NCBI GenBank assembly: GCA_021432635.1
Contig: MU270047.1
Location: 558,001 to 622,000, forward strand
Direction of reading: 5' to 3'
Length of the DNA: 64,000 nt
From: Thozetella sp. PMI_491
Taxonomy: Eukaryota; Ascomycota; Sordariomycetes; Chaetosphaeriales; Chaetosphaeriaceae
Below the pieces are notes generated by a model that saw only the letters and a list, made by a program, of their open reading frames with translations, searched no databases and was not told the DNA's origin. Shown here in pieces: positions 22,795 to 34,776 of the stretch (its first letter is position 1; every line of letters begins with the position of its first letter). The translations under genes were made by a program, and so were the position numbers.

Positions 22795-25700
22795 ATGTCG
22801 CGTAAGACAGTGTACGAATACCTAGAACCCCAGGAAATCTCATCCCCGCTAACACGTTCATAGCGACTCCCGTATTGGGGCCTTGATTAGAAATGGCATC
22901 CAGGAGAAGAAACGCAGCTTCTTCGTGGTCGTCGGCGATCGGTCAAAAGATGCCATTGTTTACTGTGAGTCGACTCCTATGGATATAACGGCCCGCAGTA
23001 TTGTCTACAATATTCGTTCTCACGCGCTCCCCTACAGTGCACTACATTATGAGCTCCATCGACTTGCGACAGAACAAGTCGGTCTTGTGGGCTTACAAGA
23101 ACAAGCTGCTCGGCTTCACGAGCCGTAAGTCCTCTTCCTCCTTTGCCCCGCGGGAAGCAAAAGTCTGATTAAATGCGCGCCAGACCGGAAGAAGCGAGAA
23201 GCGAAGATCAAGAAGGAGATCAAGCGGGGGACGCGGGAAGCGAATTCCGAGGACCCTTTCGAGCTCTTCGTCTCTCTCAATAACATCCGCTATACCTACT
23301 ACAAAGAAACCGACAAGATCTTGGGAAACACATATGGCATGTGCATCCTGCAGGACTTTGAGGCCGTTACTCCGAACATTCTTGCGAGGACTATCGAGAC
23401 GGTGGAGGGTGGCGGCCTGGTTGTCCTCCTCCTCAAGGGCATGAGCAGTCTGAAGCAGCTGTACACCATGTCGATGGATGTGCACTCCCGTTATCGCACC
23501 GAGGCATACAATGACGTGGTGGCGCGGTTCAACGAGCGATTCCTCCTTTCTTTGGGCAGCTGCGACTCCTGCCTTATCATCGACGACGAGCTAAACGTGC
23601 TGCCACTCTCGGGTGGAAAGAATGTCAAGCAACTCCCTCCCCCGTCAGAGGACGAGCCGCAAACACCAGCGCAGAAGGAATTAGCTGATATTAAAGAGTC
23701 ACTCCAAGATACACAACCCGTCGGCTCGCTCATTAAACTCTCCCGAACGGTCGACCAAGCCAAGGCGCTCCTCACATTCGTGGACGCGATCGCTGAGAAG
23801 ACGCTTCGAAGCACCGTCACGCTTACGGCTGCTCGTGGCCGCGGGAAGTCAGCGGCAATGGGGATCGCGGTCGCCGCGGCCGTTGCCCATGGATACTCTA
23901 ACATCTTTGTCACGTCGCCCAGCCCGACAAACTTGAAGACCTTCTTCGAATTTGTCTTCAAGGCATTTGATGCCCTGGGCTATGCGGACCACAGCGATTA
24001 CACCATTCTACAGAGCACGAATCCCGACTTCCTGAAGAGCATCGTGCGGGTCAATATCCACAGGAGCCACCGCCAGACGATCCAGTGGATCCGACCCGAG
24101 GATTCCCATGTCCTCGGACAAGCCGAGCTGGTGGTCATCGATGAAGCTGCGGCAATTCCGCTCCCGCTTGTCAAGAAGCTCATAGGGCCATACCTAGTGT
24201 TCATGGCCTCCACCATCAACGGATATGAGGGAACCGGGCGCTCGCTCTCGCTAAAGCTCATCAAGCAGCTTCGGGAGCAATCCGGAGCTAGCGCCTCGAA
24301 GGAAGGGGTCACCAGCATCGAGGTTGACCGGTCAAATGGAAAAGAGACCAGGGAGAAAGATTCCTCCTTCCAGGGCGGAAGAAGTCTCAGGGAGATCACT
24401 CTCAATGAACCCATCCGTTACGCCGCCGGTGATAGCGTTGAGAAGTGGCTCAACTCTCTCCTCTGCCTGGACGCGACTTTCAAGTCAAAACAACAAGGGT
24501 TCCCAGACACCTCCACTTGCCAACTCTTGCACGTCAATCGCGACACCCTCTTCTCCTTCCATCCTGTTTCCGAGAGATTCCTCCAGAATCTCGTGGCGCT
24601 CTATGTCGCTAGTCACTGTAAGCTTTTCTGATTTCCCCTTTTGTGGCTGAGGACTTCGATTTTGCTACGATAGCTCCCGTTCCACCAAATCCCTACTGAC
24701 CCTTGCCACAGATAAGAATTCTCCAGATGATCTTCAGCTCTTGTCAGACGCCCCCGCACATGAGCTCTTTGTATTAACAGGTCCCATTCCTGACGACGGG
24801 CTTCCCGAGCCTCTGTGTGTTGTTCAGGTGTGCCTGGAGGGCAAGATTTCCAAGCAGAGTGTTCTCAATCAGCTCAGCCGTGGCTCTCGACCATCCGGTG
24901 ATCTTATTCCATGGCTTGTCAGCCAGCAATTTCAAGACGAAGAATTCGCCTCGCTCTCGGGTGCGCGCATTGTCCGGATAGCCACGTCCCCTGACTACAT
25001 CCACATGGGCTACGGTTCGAGGGCACTGCAACTCCTCGTGGATTACTATGAGGGCAAATTCACCAATCTCTCCGAGGATGCCCCGATGCATGACGCTGTT
25101 ACAAGGATAACGGACGCCGAGATTGCAGAGATGGCAAAGGGCAGCTTGTTGGATGACAATGTCAAAGTGCGGGATCCCAAAAAGATGCCGCCCCTCTTCT
25201 CCTTCCTGGACCAGCGACGGCCTGAGGACCTGGACTACATCGGCACCAGCTATGGGCTCACCAAGGACCTTCATAAATTCTGGAAACGAGCCTCCTTCAC
25301 TCCCGTGTATCTAAGGCAGACAGCCAACGACCTCACGGGTGAGCATACCTGCGTCATGCTCCGGCCACTACAAACCCGTGACAACGATGACAGGAGTTGG
25401 GTTGGCGCGTTCGCGAATGACTTCCGCCGTCGTTTCCTTTCGCTGCTCTCCTATCAGTTCCGCGAGTTCCCCTCGGTGCAAGCGTTGAGCATCATCGAGT
25501 CGGCGGATGCCGGTGCTAAGCTGGACGATTCGAATAAGCCGTTGCCCTTGACCAAGGCCGACCTTGATCGCCACTTTTCGCCGTGGGATCAGAAACGTCT
25601 TGAATCCTACGCTAATAACTTGCTTGACTACCACGTAGTACTGGATCTGATCCCCATCCTTGCTGGCCTATACTTCACGGGCCGGCTGAACGAGGACCTT

Positions 25701-26367
25701 CAAGTCAACGGAGTTCAGCAAGCCATCCTTCTCGCCATCGGTCTGCAGAGGAAAGATATTGATGCCGTTGCGGCGGAGCTGTCAGTCCCTTCGTCGCAGC
25801 TCCTAGCCATGTTCATGAAGGTCATCCGCAGGATGACAGGACAGTTCGGCGCTCTGGTGTCTGGCGCCATCGAGGCTGATATGCCCAAGGCCGAGGCCGT
25901 TGGGGTGAGCCGAGAGAACGCATCTGGCATCCATGAAGATGAAGTTGTCGACACGAAATTTGCCCCGCTCCAGACCAGCCTCGACGACGAGCTCGAGGAG
26001 GGTGGTAATGAAGAGCTCAAGGAATGGCGCGCTAAACAGAGAGAACTTATTGACTCTCTACCGCTGGACCAGTGAGTCATCCTTTCTGCCATGCTTGTCG
26101 CAATGCAACACCCGTGGGGAGATATAGAAACTGATACGTTATCACAGATATGAGATCGAAGGTGATGACGAGGATTGGGCCGGTGCAGAGAAGATCGCAC
26201 TCAAGGCGGCCAAGGAGGGTAGGACCGGCGCGACGGTCAGTGTGAAGTCGCAGAAGGCGAAACGGAAGGCGGGCCAGACAGCTGTGGAGGTCTACGAGGA
26301 GGAGTTGGGGGAGAAAGCTCAGAAAAGGCACAAGAAGGCGAAGAAGGACAAGGGGAAGGGCCACTGA
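22795..26367 (+). CDS. kre33: RNA cytidine acetyltransferase Kre33/NAT10 (1072 aa)
   Basis: Makes N4-acetylcytidine in 18S rRNA and some tRNAs, and is needed for small-subunit biogenesis in the nucleolus. Six exons: 22795-22811 (17 nt), 22864-22964, 23038-23124, 23184-24617, 24712-26071 and 26148-26367. Exon 1 encodes MSRKT plus two bases of Val; the spliced start MSRKTVDSRIGALIRNG fits the family's N-terminus. The helicase-like module has a Walker A (GRGKSA, about 287-292) and a DEAAAIP box (about 388-394). The GNAT acetyl-CoA site is MGYGSRAL (645-652), preceded by RIVRIATSPDYI. The last exon gives a Lys-rich tail, as expected for nucleolar localisation. Length agrees with yeast Kre33 (1056 aa). 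Exon 1 carries a stronger-looking GTAAGA donor at 22802 that would break the frame; the in-frame donor is GTACGA at 22812. Confidence 0.95.
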
Positions 26368-29347
26368 GCAGCGGTCGCGGCCCCTTTGTCGGTAAGCTAA
26401 TATGTGCAAGTGAGATACCCAAGGGAACTTGGAGGTTGCTTTCCTCTATCTAGAGCTTTGATGGTGTGTCCTTGCGCTTTCAGAAATGTCATTAGAGAAC
26501 AGTTCTTAGGTGCATGGTTAAGAGGCGCATTGTATTTCGCGAGGCGCGAACAGTACACGAAAGGTTCTCTGGTCTAATTTGCCAAAGATGGGCGGTGTCG
26601 GTTGTAGCTGACTAGTAGCGTAACCGAAGCTAGCGCGCCGGTTTGATAGCCCCTGAAAGTATCCACCAGAAAGTAAACAAAATAGCCACTCTCATAGCTG
26701 CGCCGCCAAAGGTGCTGCCAAAAGTTTCAGATATGTCTGTTCTATTTCTTTGGTACCTCTATGAGCTACGAGCTGCGGACACCAGCGCGGCGTGGGAAGC
26801 GTGCGACTTTCTTCGCTCATCTATAGCCATACGATACAAATCAGTGCGGCCGAAGAGGAACATTAGTCAAGAAGATGGGATAGTTAACGAGATAGTATTT
26901 AACTGCTATGTCCAGTCTTGTCTCTTGCTAGCCTAAGATTTTTTACACATGCAGTATAATAATAATAGAACAAGGCGTACCCGGGTCGGAATGAAACAAC
27001 GTTGTTGCCATGCAGTTTCCGCAGAGCCCTCGAAGCATTGTGGCTTCGGTGCTGGGGGGAAGGGATTGGACGCAATGCTGTACACGCTGGCTTCGTTTGT
27101 AGTCACATAAAGATAGAGCCAAGCAGAACGAGTTATTAGAAGGTAGGCGCGACAGGTGTTTTGCCGGGCCTCCTGCCTCCCTGGGGTCGCAGTCTCGACT
27201 GGCGCCTCCGACAAGAGGACACGCGAGCCAAAAACAGCTCCAAGGACGCGAAATCCCTTAGGCTAAAGATGGTAGAAACCTAAAGCAGACTACTCTCCGG
27301 TGGCGAGGTGGCATTGGACTATCTAGCAAGCCGTCCTGGGCCTACTACCTTGTGTCTTGGTTGGACCGCCGCCTCCCGACGTTGCTCTCGGCAGGCCATT
27401 CCGGCGGGAAGGGGGGCATATCGAGGGCACCAGCCTTAGCATGAGGCCCGATAGTGAAGACGGCGCCCAGCCGTGGACTTCGGCGCTCCGGGGAGGCTGG
27501 GCAGGCCGCTTCCGGCAGCGTTTGCCGCGGGTCACGAGTTCAGGCTATATAGATCGTCTGAAATCTGGGACCGTCTCGCCAGCTCCCCCGCCATCGACTG
27601 CACCACGGCCGCCCCTCAGCTCCCAGCCGTCCGGGCCCTGCCGCGCGGTTTATGTGACCCAATGCGATTGGCGTCTGAGCAGGCGAGCATTCATGTGACG
27701 AGCCCGGGACAGTAGGAAAGAAGAACCGGATGAGAGGATAGCGGGCGATGGGGCCACAGGGTTCATAGCGAGCGAAAACTACGCGTAGACGGCTTTCGAC
27801 ACAGCCAAGAGAGTCGTCGACTAAGGGAACGCAAGCTGCGTCCCCGGTCTCTAGGTCGCCGTGCAATTCGCAGCTCAGAGATCGGACGGTGCGTGTTTTA
27901 GCGCCCCCGGGCCGAGTTCTTCAAAACCAGAGCGACAGAGCTCACCAAGCTCAAGGCGTGCGCTTAGTAGCCGCAGGAGCGTTGGCGTAGGATGGTGATG
28001 AGGCTAAGGGCGTGGGCGTTTCGAGCAACACCCCCTATAACGAACATGGGCGGGGTGATACACAGTGCGGTGGCAACGAGGAGTTACCTTCCTCCCCAGC
28101 GACCTCCATCCGTTGTCTTTTCGTCAGCACGACCCGGCTAGACCTGAGAGGGATTCCGGTCGAGAGAGGAAACGTGCCGCTGCCCTCCCCCACTAGCGGC
28201 GAATGCCTTCAATGCGTCCAACGCGGGTGCCCAATCGCATCAGGTTGGCAAGCCTCCCTAAGTCTGGGTGGAAGGATGGTCCCGCCGGCACAAAGGCATA
28301 ATGATGCGCGGCATGGGGTGACCGGGGCCAGGGTCTGCCCTGGCTAACTTAGATGGCGACTACCTATCCCACCTTGTTCACTTATCGGATTCGAGTGTAC
28401 GCGAGTGTCTACACTCCAGAGGAGGAGGGGAGGGAGGGAGGCGTGCAAAGTCAATCCCACCTATCCTGGCTGTCCCACGCCGCTAGGCAGTCAAGCAGCC
28501 ACCCACCATTTACACTTCAGGATCACCGAGAAGCGGCGTGGGTTGCCGTGTTTGTCCTCTTTTGGGCAAGGATCAAAGCGGCCACCGAATCGATCGTCCA
28601 TGTTGGATGTTGGACCGGACATCGTGTCCTCAAGGACAGTCCCATCTCCAGGCAGCCAGGCAGGAAGAAGGAGGAACGCGGGGGGAGGAAGATGGAGGGC
28701 AGGGAAAAGGACGGCAATGGTGATGATGGCCGCCCGAATGGGTGCCCTCGGGCTTGGCCAGCCATGTAGTGCTGCTGGGATGCGAGGGGTTGGTTGCTTG
28801 CTTGGGGTCGTCTTGGTTGGCGTGCACTGAGACCCTAATCTGCCCAAGGTGCATGGTGATCGATGGTGATCGCCAACTGGGATGGGAGCGAGTGGGATCG
28901 ATTTCGGTCCCCGCAGACTGCTGCGGTGCGGTACAGTACGGTACGGCACACCAGCCAAAACACCCATTGTGCGCGACTAGGTCATTGATAGTCAGTCATG
29001 TTGGGGTCCTGACATACCCTGAGGTCCCCTTTTGTTTTACTGCCGAAGAGGAGGGGCGCACTCAGCCTCTCAGCCCCTCTCCAACCCCCACCTGTTCACC
29101 AGCACTGTAACCCGACCCCATGTATGCTTGTTAGCTTGGTGCAGTATAGTACAAGACAGAAGCCAGCTAGATTTGAGGGCCTGAAGCTAGTAACCGGCCC
29201 TACAGACTCGATATTGGCCCTTTTAGCACGCTGGTGGCCTTTTTCGCTCGTTGCTGGCCCTGTAAAGCTCCTTGTCCCTGTATCAATTGCTTTTCTTATT
29301 GCCTATAATAGTAGATGTGAGACAGTGGCTTTCTAATCCCACGCTAA

Positions 29348-29368
29348 GAAGCAAGCAAGCAAGCAAGC
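29348..29368. repeat. (AAGC)n microsatellite
   Basis: About five perfect copies of a 4-bp unit in gene-poor DNA. Confidence 0.8.
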
Positions 29369-30167
29369 AGGGGGGTTGTATTGTAGGTGGCGTCGAGATG
29401 TCGACAGAGGCTCGGCAACTTCTTTGCAGAGGAGGCCCAACGTCATCCTCGCCGCCATGGCCGCCGTGGCCGCCTCCCCCGCCTCAACACGCAAGTCTAT
29501 CGATATTGCGCGGCCAACATGTTTCACCTTGTTCTTTTTTTTTGCTCCGTGGTTTGCGCCGCGCCGCCGCGCCGTACGGGAAGGCTCTTGTCCTCAAGGA
29601 GCAACCCGCTCGGTGTTATCGATAGGCGTTAGCCCCTCGTGACATTGGAGGCGCGCTCAGGATTTGTTAGCCCTACCCAGTCGCCGTTATTGATCGACAA
29701 GGTGCTGTTGGGAGTGGAATACGGACGGGTCGCATCCTCCGCCCGCTTGGAGCCTACCAACGAGACAAATAGAGCCGGCCTGATGTCCACTAGCGGAATC
29801 CTCCTGCGCCGGGAGACGGGCGAACGCCCCTTCGCGGCACTTGCTTGAATGTGGAGGAGTGTCGCAATCTCGATGGGCAGTAGTCACGTAATTCCCGTCC
29901 CCGGTAGCCAGGCAAGGCAGGCAAGCAAAGTATGATGGAGGTGGGTAGCGCAGATCTCCTGAGGGAGGGAGAATTCAGCCACTGTCCGCCTTCCGGGGGG
30001 GGGGGGACTGTCACGCTCCGCCTGGATCTGATCGACCGGGCAGGAGCGCCCAACGGACAGCGGCGCTAAGAAGTCGCGCAACTGGCAGAGTTACACGTGT
30101 CTGGTGCATTCGTTTGGCTGCTCCTCCCTTTCATCCATTGCGCCAACAGTGCTCGTGGGAGTTCGCA

Positions 30168-30186
30168 GAGCGAGCGAGCGAGCGAG
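30168..30186. repeat. (GAGC)n microsatellite
   Basis: Four to five perfect copies of a 4-bp unit (GAGCGAGCGAGCGAGCGAG) in gene-poor DNA. Confidence 0.8.
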
Positions 30187-33100
30187 GAACAGAGACATGC
30201 ATGTCATGTGGTGGAGTGTTTTATGAGCCTGAGTCCGTGTGGGCCTGAGGCTACGATCTTGTACGAATAAGCGCGGTGGCCGGCAGCTACCGCGACGCTG
30301 AAAGAGGGAGCCGTCGCTCTTTCATAGCTATTTTGAACAGGCCCTGCATGGGGATGTAAATGTACTAGGGAGGCGCGTGAACATATTTGTCTTATTGTTT
30401 ATTCCAATAGAGCGGGTAAGGGGGCAAGAGGCTTCCTCTCCTTGCGCGAGCATCAACGTGCCAGGGGGGGGCAGCCCGACGCCACGGATTACGCGGATTG
30501 CACAAATAAATGAAATACAAAGAAGGCGCGGTGGGTATTCCAACCAATCACCCGCAGCCTGCGCGACTCACTTACACGCTGCAGGTCGCGTGGTGTGGCC
30601 AACAAATCAGTAGCGCTGTCTTTGTTCCTGCATGCATAGCGAATGCTACTTTCGACTGCAGGCCGTCGCTGCAGCCACTTTACGCCTATACTGCCGGCCT
30701 ATCATGGAGGCGAGACACTGCCAAATCTCGGAGGCTAGAGGAGGGGGGAGCTAGGTGGTGGGAGGTGAGAAAGGGGAGGCCGGCCGGCCCAGCGCGGCAT
30801 ACCACTACACCTCACAGGAGACCATGAGCTGTCAGTGGAGCGATTTTTCATCACCTGCCACCGGCCTCGATGTCGTCGGCCTTGGTACATGACCCAACCC
30901 CCGGCCGATGCACCACGTACAATGAACAATGAGCAACCTTGTAGATAGGGTCTGAAAGGGTGTGCGGACTAACTAGGTAGTAGCCATATCCCCCCATCTT
31001 CCCCATTCCGCTCTCCGCTGGCGCGAGGTCCAACCGCCCCGATCGTCAATGCGTGCGCGTGTCATGCATGCTCTATAACCCTTTCCCCCTCGGATGATCT
31101 CGCCTTGCCGACAGCCTGGCTCTGCTAAGGCTTGAGGCCCGTGGGTTGGTGAGGGCACCTATCACGGGCCGCCTGGGCCGCCGGCTTGTCCGCTGCGCTG
31201 TCATCGCCGAGCTCCCTGCGCGCGAGCCCGCCAGCATCGATTGGGCAAGCATTCATCCGCAAGGGAGGGAGCTTCCTAGGGGAAGATGAATTGGCCAGTG
31301 TGCAGTAGGGCAAAATAGGCTTTGTCTCCGCTGCAGCATAGCTCATCGCAATGCAAAGTGCAGCGGAGTTGACGATCATCACCGCCACCGCGTGCGCCCG
31401 CTGGCCCGGGTAGCCCTGTCCAGCCGAGTCAAGTGCTGGGGGGTGAATGGAAGGGTCCAGGAGGGCCTGAACTGGCGCAGGCAGCTGAACCTTGTCTGTG
31501 GAAGAGGACATGGCGGCAGCATGCCTTTCAGGCCGTCTTCGGAAGCCTACCCACGCGACGACGACGCCAAATAGCCTCTGCGCTCAGCTTGCTCATGCTC
31601 TCCAGAATCACGCAAAGGGCGGAGAGGGGGGCTGATGCGTCGAAACATGCGTGTCAAACTTCGAGGTCCGGGGCAGCGGGGCAGCCTGCTGTTTCTGTCA
31701 TAGTCGGCCGGACGTCTGTGAGCGACCTGACTGACCTGTCGGCTGCGCCTGACGTATCTGAGGCCCCAACACAATGGGCAGGCAGGGGGAAGCTCTGACG
31801 CGCAGCTAAGCTCGCTTGCGACTGTTGCACGGAGCTGAAGCCCTGATGCTGCGCTTTCGCGTGCTTGTTGCTTGGCCTTTACTACAAAGGCCCAGCCCCG
31901 CCGCCGTTCTCCACAGCATCCCAACAAAGCTTTTTTTTCTTTGCCTCTTGCTATCTAATACAGTAAAGCTTGCAAGGGGGAGACTCTGGCGTTGGTAACA
32001 AGGGATCCCCCCCGGTGGGATGGGCCGTGTTTGAGGTTGGGGCCAGGGTGTAGAAGCGAGGAGACGGAAAGGTAAAAAAAAAAAGTCTGTGTGGAGAAGA
32101 GCCTAAGTCAAGTCGAGGGTGGAGGGGCCCGGAAGCTGATGCAGCCCCAAAGACAAGCTGTCTCGGATCTGCATTTCTGAAAACGGCTAGAAACCAGAAA
32201 CGAAACACAGTCGAATGTCGAGATCCTGACCCAAATCTCAGACGCCGAGCTAGTCTCGGTTGCTAGACAGGCAACAGGTAGTAAGATATCAAGATACCGG
32301 TTGCGCACAGGTGCATCACGGTGCGGCCGCAATGGCGCTCATCGGCTACCGTACCATGAGCTCAACCACACCGCAGCGGAGTTGCCATGCCCGTGTTTTG
32401 GCCGGAGCCACCACATGTCGTCGTGCATCCTGCGTTTGCGGGCCCAACCTAGGACTAACTCCGTGGGTTCATAGCGGGGCTCCGGCACCGACTCCGAATT
32501 TCCTTCTAAGCTATCTGTGCCTTGGCTTGCTCTCGTACTCTCAACGGCCCTGTGGTGGCTTGGCTGGCGTTGGAGCTTGTGCTGCGTTAGGTAATGCGTG
32601 CATGAGCACACAAAAAAGGTGGATGAACAAGTCGCAGGGAAGGAGGATCATGCAGGATTGCGCCCTGGGTTGCACCTGGTCGGTGATCGAGTTAGCAAAC
32701 CCGGAGAGGTTCGCCACCCGCTCAAGTTCTTCTGCCGACTGACTTGTCCTTCGAACGACTGAGACAGGTGGGCATCGAGATTCTCCAAAAGCCAAGGCAT
32801 CTATTCCCTGCGGAAGGAAGGAGCTAGTTCACTGGATACCTTGCATAGGTAGCAATTTGTGGACATGAATGTGAGTCAATTGGATTCAGATTCAGATGCT
32901 TGGATTGTATCCGCGCGCGAAAAATAGAGAGAAACTTCTGTAGGAGACAGCCGAAGCAGTTTGGTATCATGTCATCGTAAGGTACTGCTGAAAACCCCTT
33001 CTCCTCTGCGTCATCGTCCCTTCCCTTGTCATCCACGTCCATTTCCTTTCCCTTCCCCACCTGACGACGCTCGTCATTACCGCCATTCTTCTGTCCGACC

Positions 33101-33368
33101 CATGCTTCCCTTTGTCCCAAGGTATCCAAGGATGTGCGCCGTGTAAACGAGTGGCCCGTCCGACGCCTATAGTGTTTCCCTTTCCTGTACAAGTCCACGT
33201 TATAGTGAAAAAAAGAGCGAAAAAATCCAGATATCCAAACGCCGCCCAGTGTCGTTGGGCTTGTATACAAACTCCTCTTGTCCAGATATCCAGCCTAGTG
33301 AACGCCGACTTTTGATGCACTTCCATTGCCCGTGTTGTACCAATCTTCGAAGCGCCAAAGGGAGTTAA

Positions 33369-34776
33369 TCAGTGGAGCGCCTTCCCCGTAAATTTGAAGC
33401 TTCTTCTCCTCGCCGCCAGGCCGCTAAGGATTCCCCTCTTGGCCGGCGTCGAAGCGGCTTCCGTAGGCGACTCGGGCTCCGCAGCCCTGTTGTCCTGCTC
33501 GCGGAGCTCAGGCTGCGGCGGTAGCATGACCGAGTTCTTGCGCGCCGCCCGGATAATGTCGTTGTAGGTCACGGCGGGCGAGAGCGGCGGCTGCGGCTGG
33601 TGTGTGCTCGTCGTGCGCTGTTCTGAGGGAGGCTGGAGTTGCGGGGAAGCTGTCCGCAATGGTGAGGCTCCGCTCAAGTTCTCCCGTGATTGTAGGTAGG
33701 CGTTGTTGGTGCTAAGCATCGGCCGACTCTTCTTCCTTACTAGACTAAAAGTCCGAGTCACACCCTTCATGAGCTGCTGCGTCGGCGTCTTGGGTGGCTT
33801 CGGCGCCGCCGTGTTGGCCTGCGTAGGGGTCGGCTCCTCGCTAGCCGGCAACTCGAGCGAGTAAGTGCTGCCGTTGGCGAAGGGGTCGAGGTTCAGGAAC
33901 GGCGGGCGCTTGCGCAGCAGGTGGTCAGCCTTCTTGGGGGATGCGTGCAGAACTGATGATATGGAGCTGGCAATGCTAAGAGGCCGCTCCGCCGCTGTCG
34001 AGGTAGACGCAGTGGTAGCCTTGGAGGAGCTTGAGCTGGTCCGCGAGTGAGTCTCGGCTGAGCGGCTGCTGCTGGGTGACAGAGACCGCCGCCGGAGTGA
34101 GAGGTCGACGATTGAGGGCTTTCCCGAGTATACTACTGACACCACGCGGGCCGTGACCTCGTGGCTGGAACGGCTGGGAGACAGGACGCCGTCGCTGGCC
34201 GAATCACAGTCGTAGTCGGAGAAGTCGTCCGCCGAGGACGACGCATCCTCCTCAGACGAGAGATACACGTCGTGCGGCGTCGTCGCACCACCCAATTCTG
34301 TCGCTTCCATCTTGAGTATAGACAGTCCTTCCAGGAGGCGGGAGGCTCGCAGGGCACTTCTTTGGGGGAGCGCTGGGGCGTCGTCGGTGGCAAGTGTCTT
34401 TTGGGGCCGCGCCGTTGCTGCTGCGGCCATCTTGTGTGGCTCCTGGTCTTCCATATCGTAAAATTCGTCGTAGATGCTTTCGGCGTAGTCCTCGTCTGAG
34501 GGATAGGTCGGACGGGGCTGCTCGTTGTTATAAGTGTTGGTCGCCTGCGGACCCTGGCTGGAATGGCCAGCCTCCCTGGGCGGGAGGTCCACCAGAGACA
34601 TCACGTCTGCGAGGGATGTGCTGGTGTGTTCAGCCGCTGGCTTGGGTGGAATGCGTGAGCGAAGTAGAGACAGCACCGCGGTGTCTCGCTCGAGGTCCTC
34701 CCTTAGTTTCTTCCTCGCGCGGGTTCGTCCCAGGGTAGGAGGACGGAGGACGAGGACGAAAAGGTAACTGAGTGGA
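33369..34776 (-). CDS. Ser-rich protein of unknown function, 5' exon unresolved (about 465 aa seen)
   Basis: An open frame on the minus strand runs to TGA at 33369-33371. It has no ATG near its 5' end, and a stop lies upstream, so at least one 5' exon is missing. A candidate acceptor (TTGCAG) puts the exon start at 34776. One frame-compatible first exon would begin with the ATG at 34962 and use a donor GTACAG near 34853, but this is weak. The protein is disordered and rich in Ser, Pro and Thr. Recognisable blocks are GRTRARKKLREDLERDTAVL near the start, DVYLSSEEDASSSADDFSDYD, ARVVSVVYSGKPSIVDL, a MKGVTRTFSLVRKKSRP segment and a basic C-terminus. I recall similar uncharacterised proteins in other Sordariomycetes but no assigned function. 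In-frame ATG codons exist only from 34601 inward. It sits between two gene-poor stretches. Confidence 0.7.

Larger units (their letters stand above)
26368..33368. other. Gene-poor stretch of about 7 kb
   Basis: No frame here gives a recognisable protein or a convincing exon series. Small open frames (for example 26643-26936, 28353-28769 and 31125-31511 minus) exist on both strands but overlap one another and have a compositional look of chance. Simple repeats are present: (AAGC)n at 29348-29368, a G12 run near 30000 and (GAGC)n at 30168-30186. It could hold long UTRs, a non-coding RNA or regulatory DNA of the flanking genes. Confidence 0.45.

Noticed and set aside
22304-22861. Minus-strand open frame of 185 codons
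   Set aside because: Runs through a poly-A tract and antisense over exon 1 of kre33; no family resemblance.
31125-31511. Minus-strand frame with a plausible-looking N-terminus (MSSSTDKVQLPAP) and a hydrophobic segment
   Set aside because: It was the best candidate in the 7-kb gene-poor stretch, but it has no recognisable domain and no clear neighbouring exons, so support is too weak.
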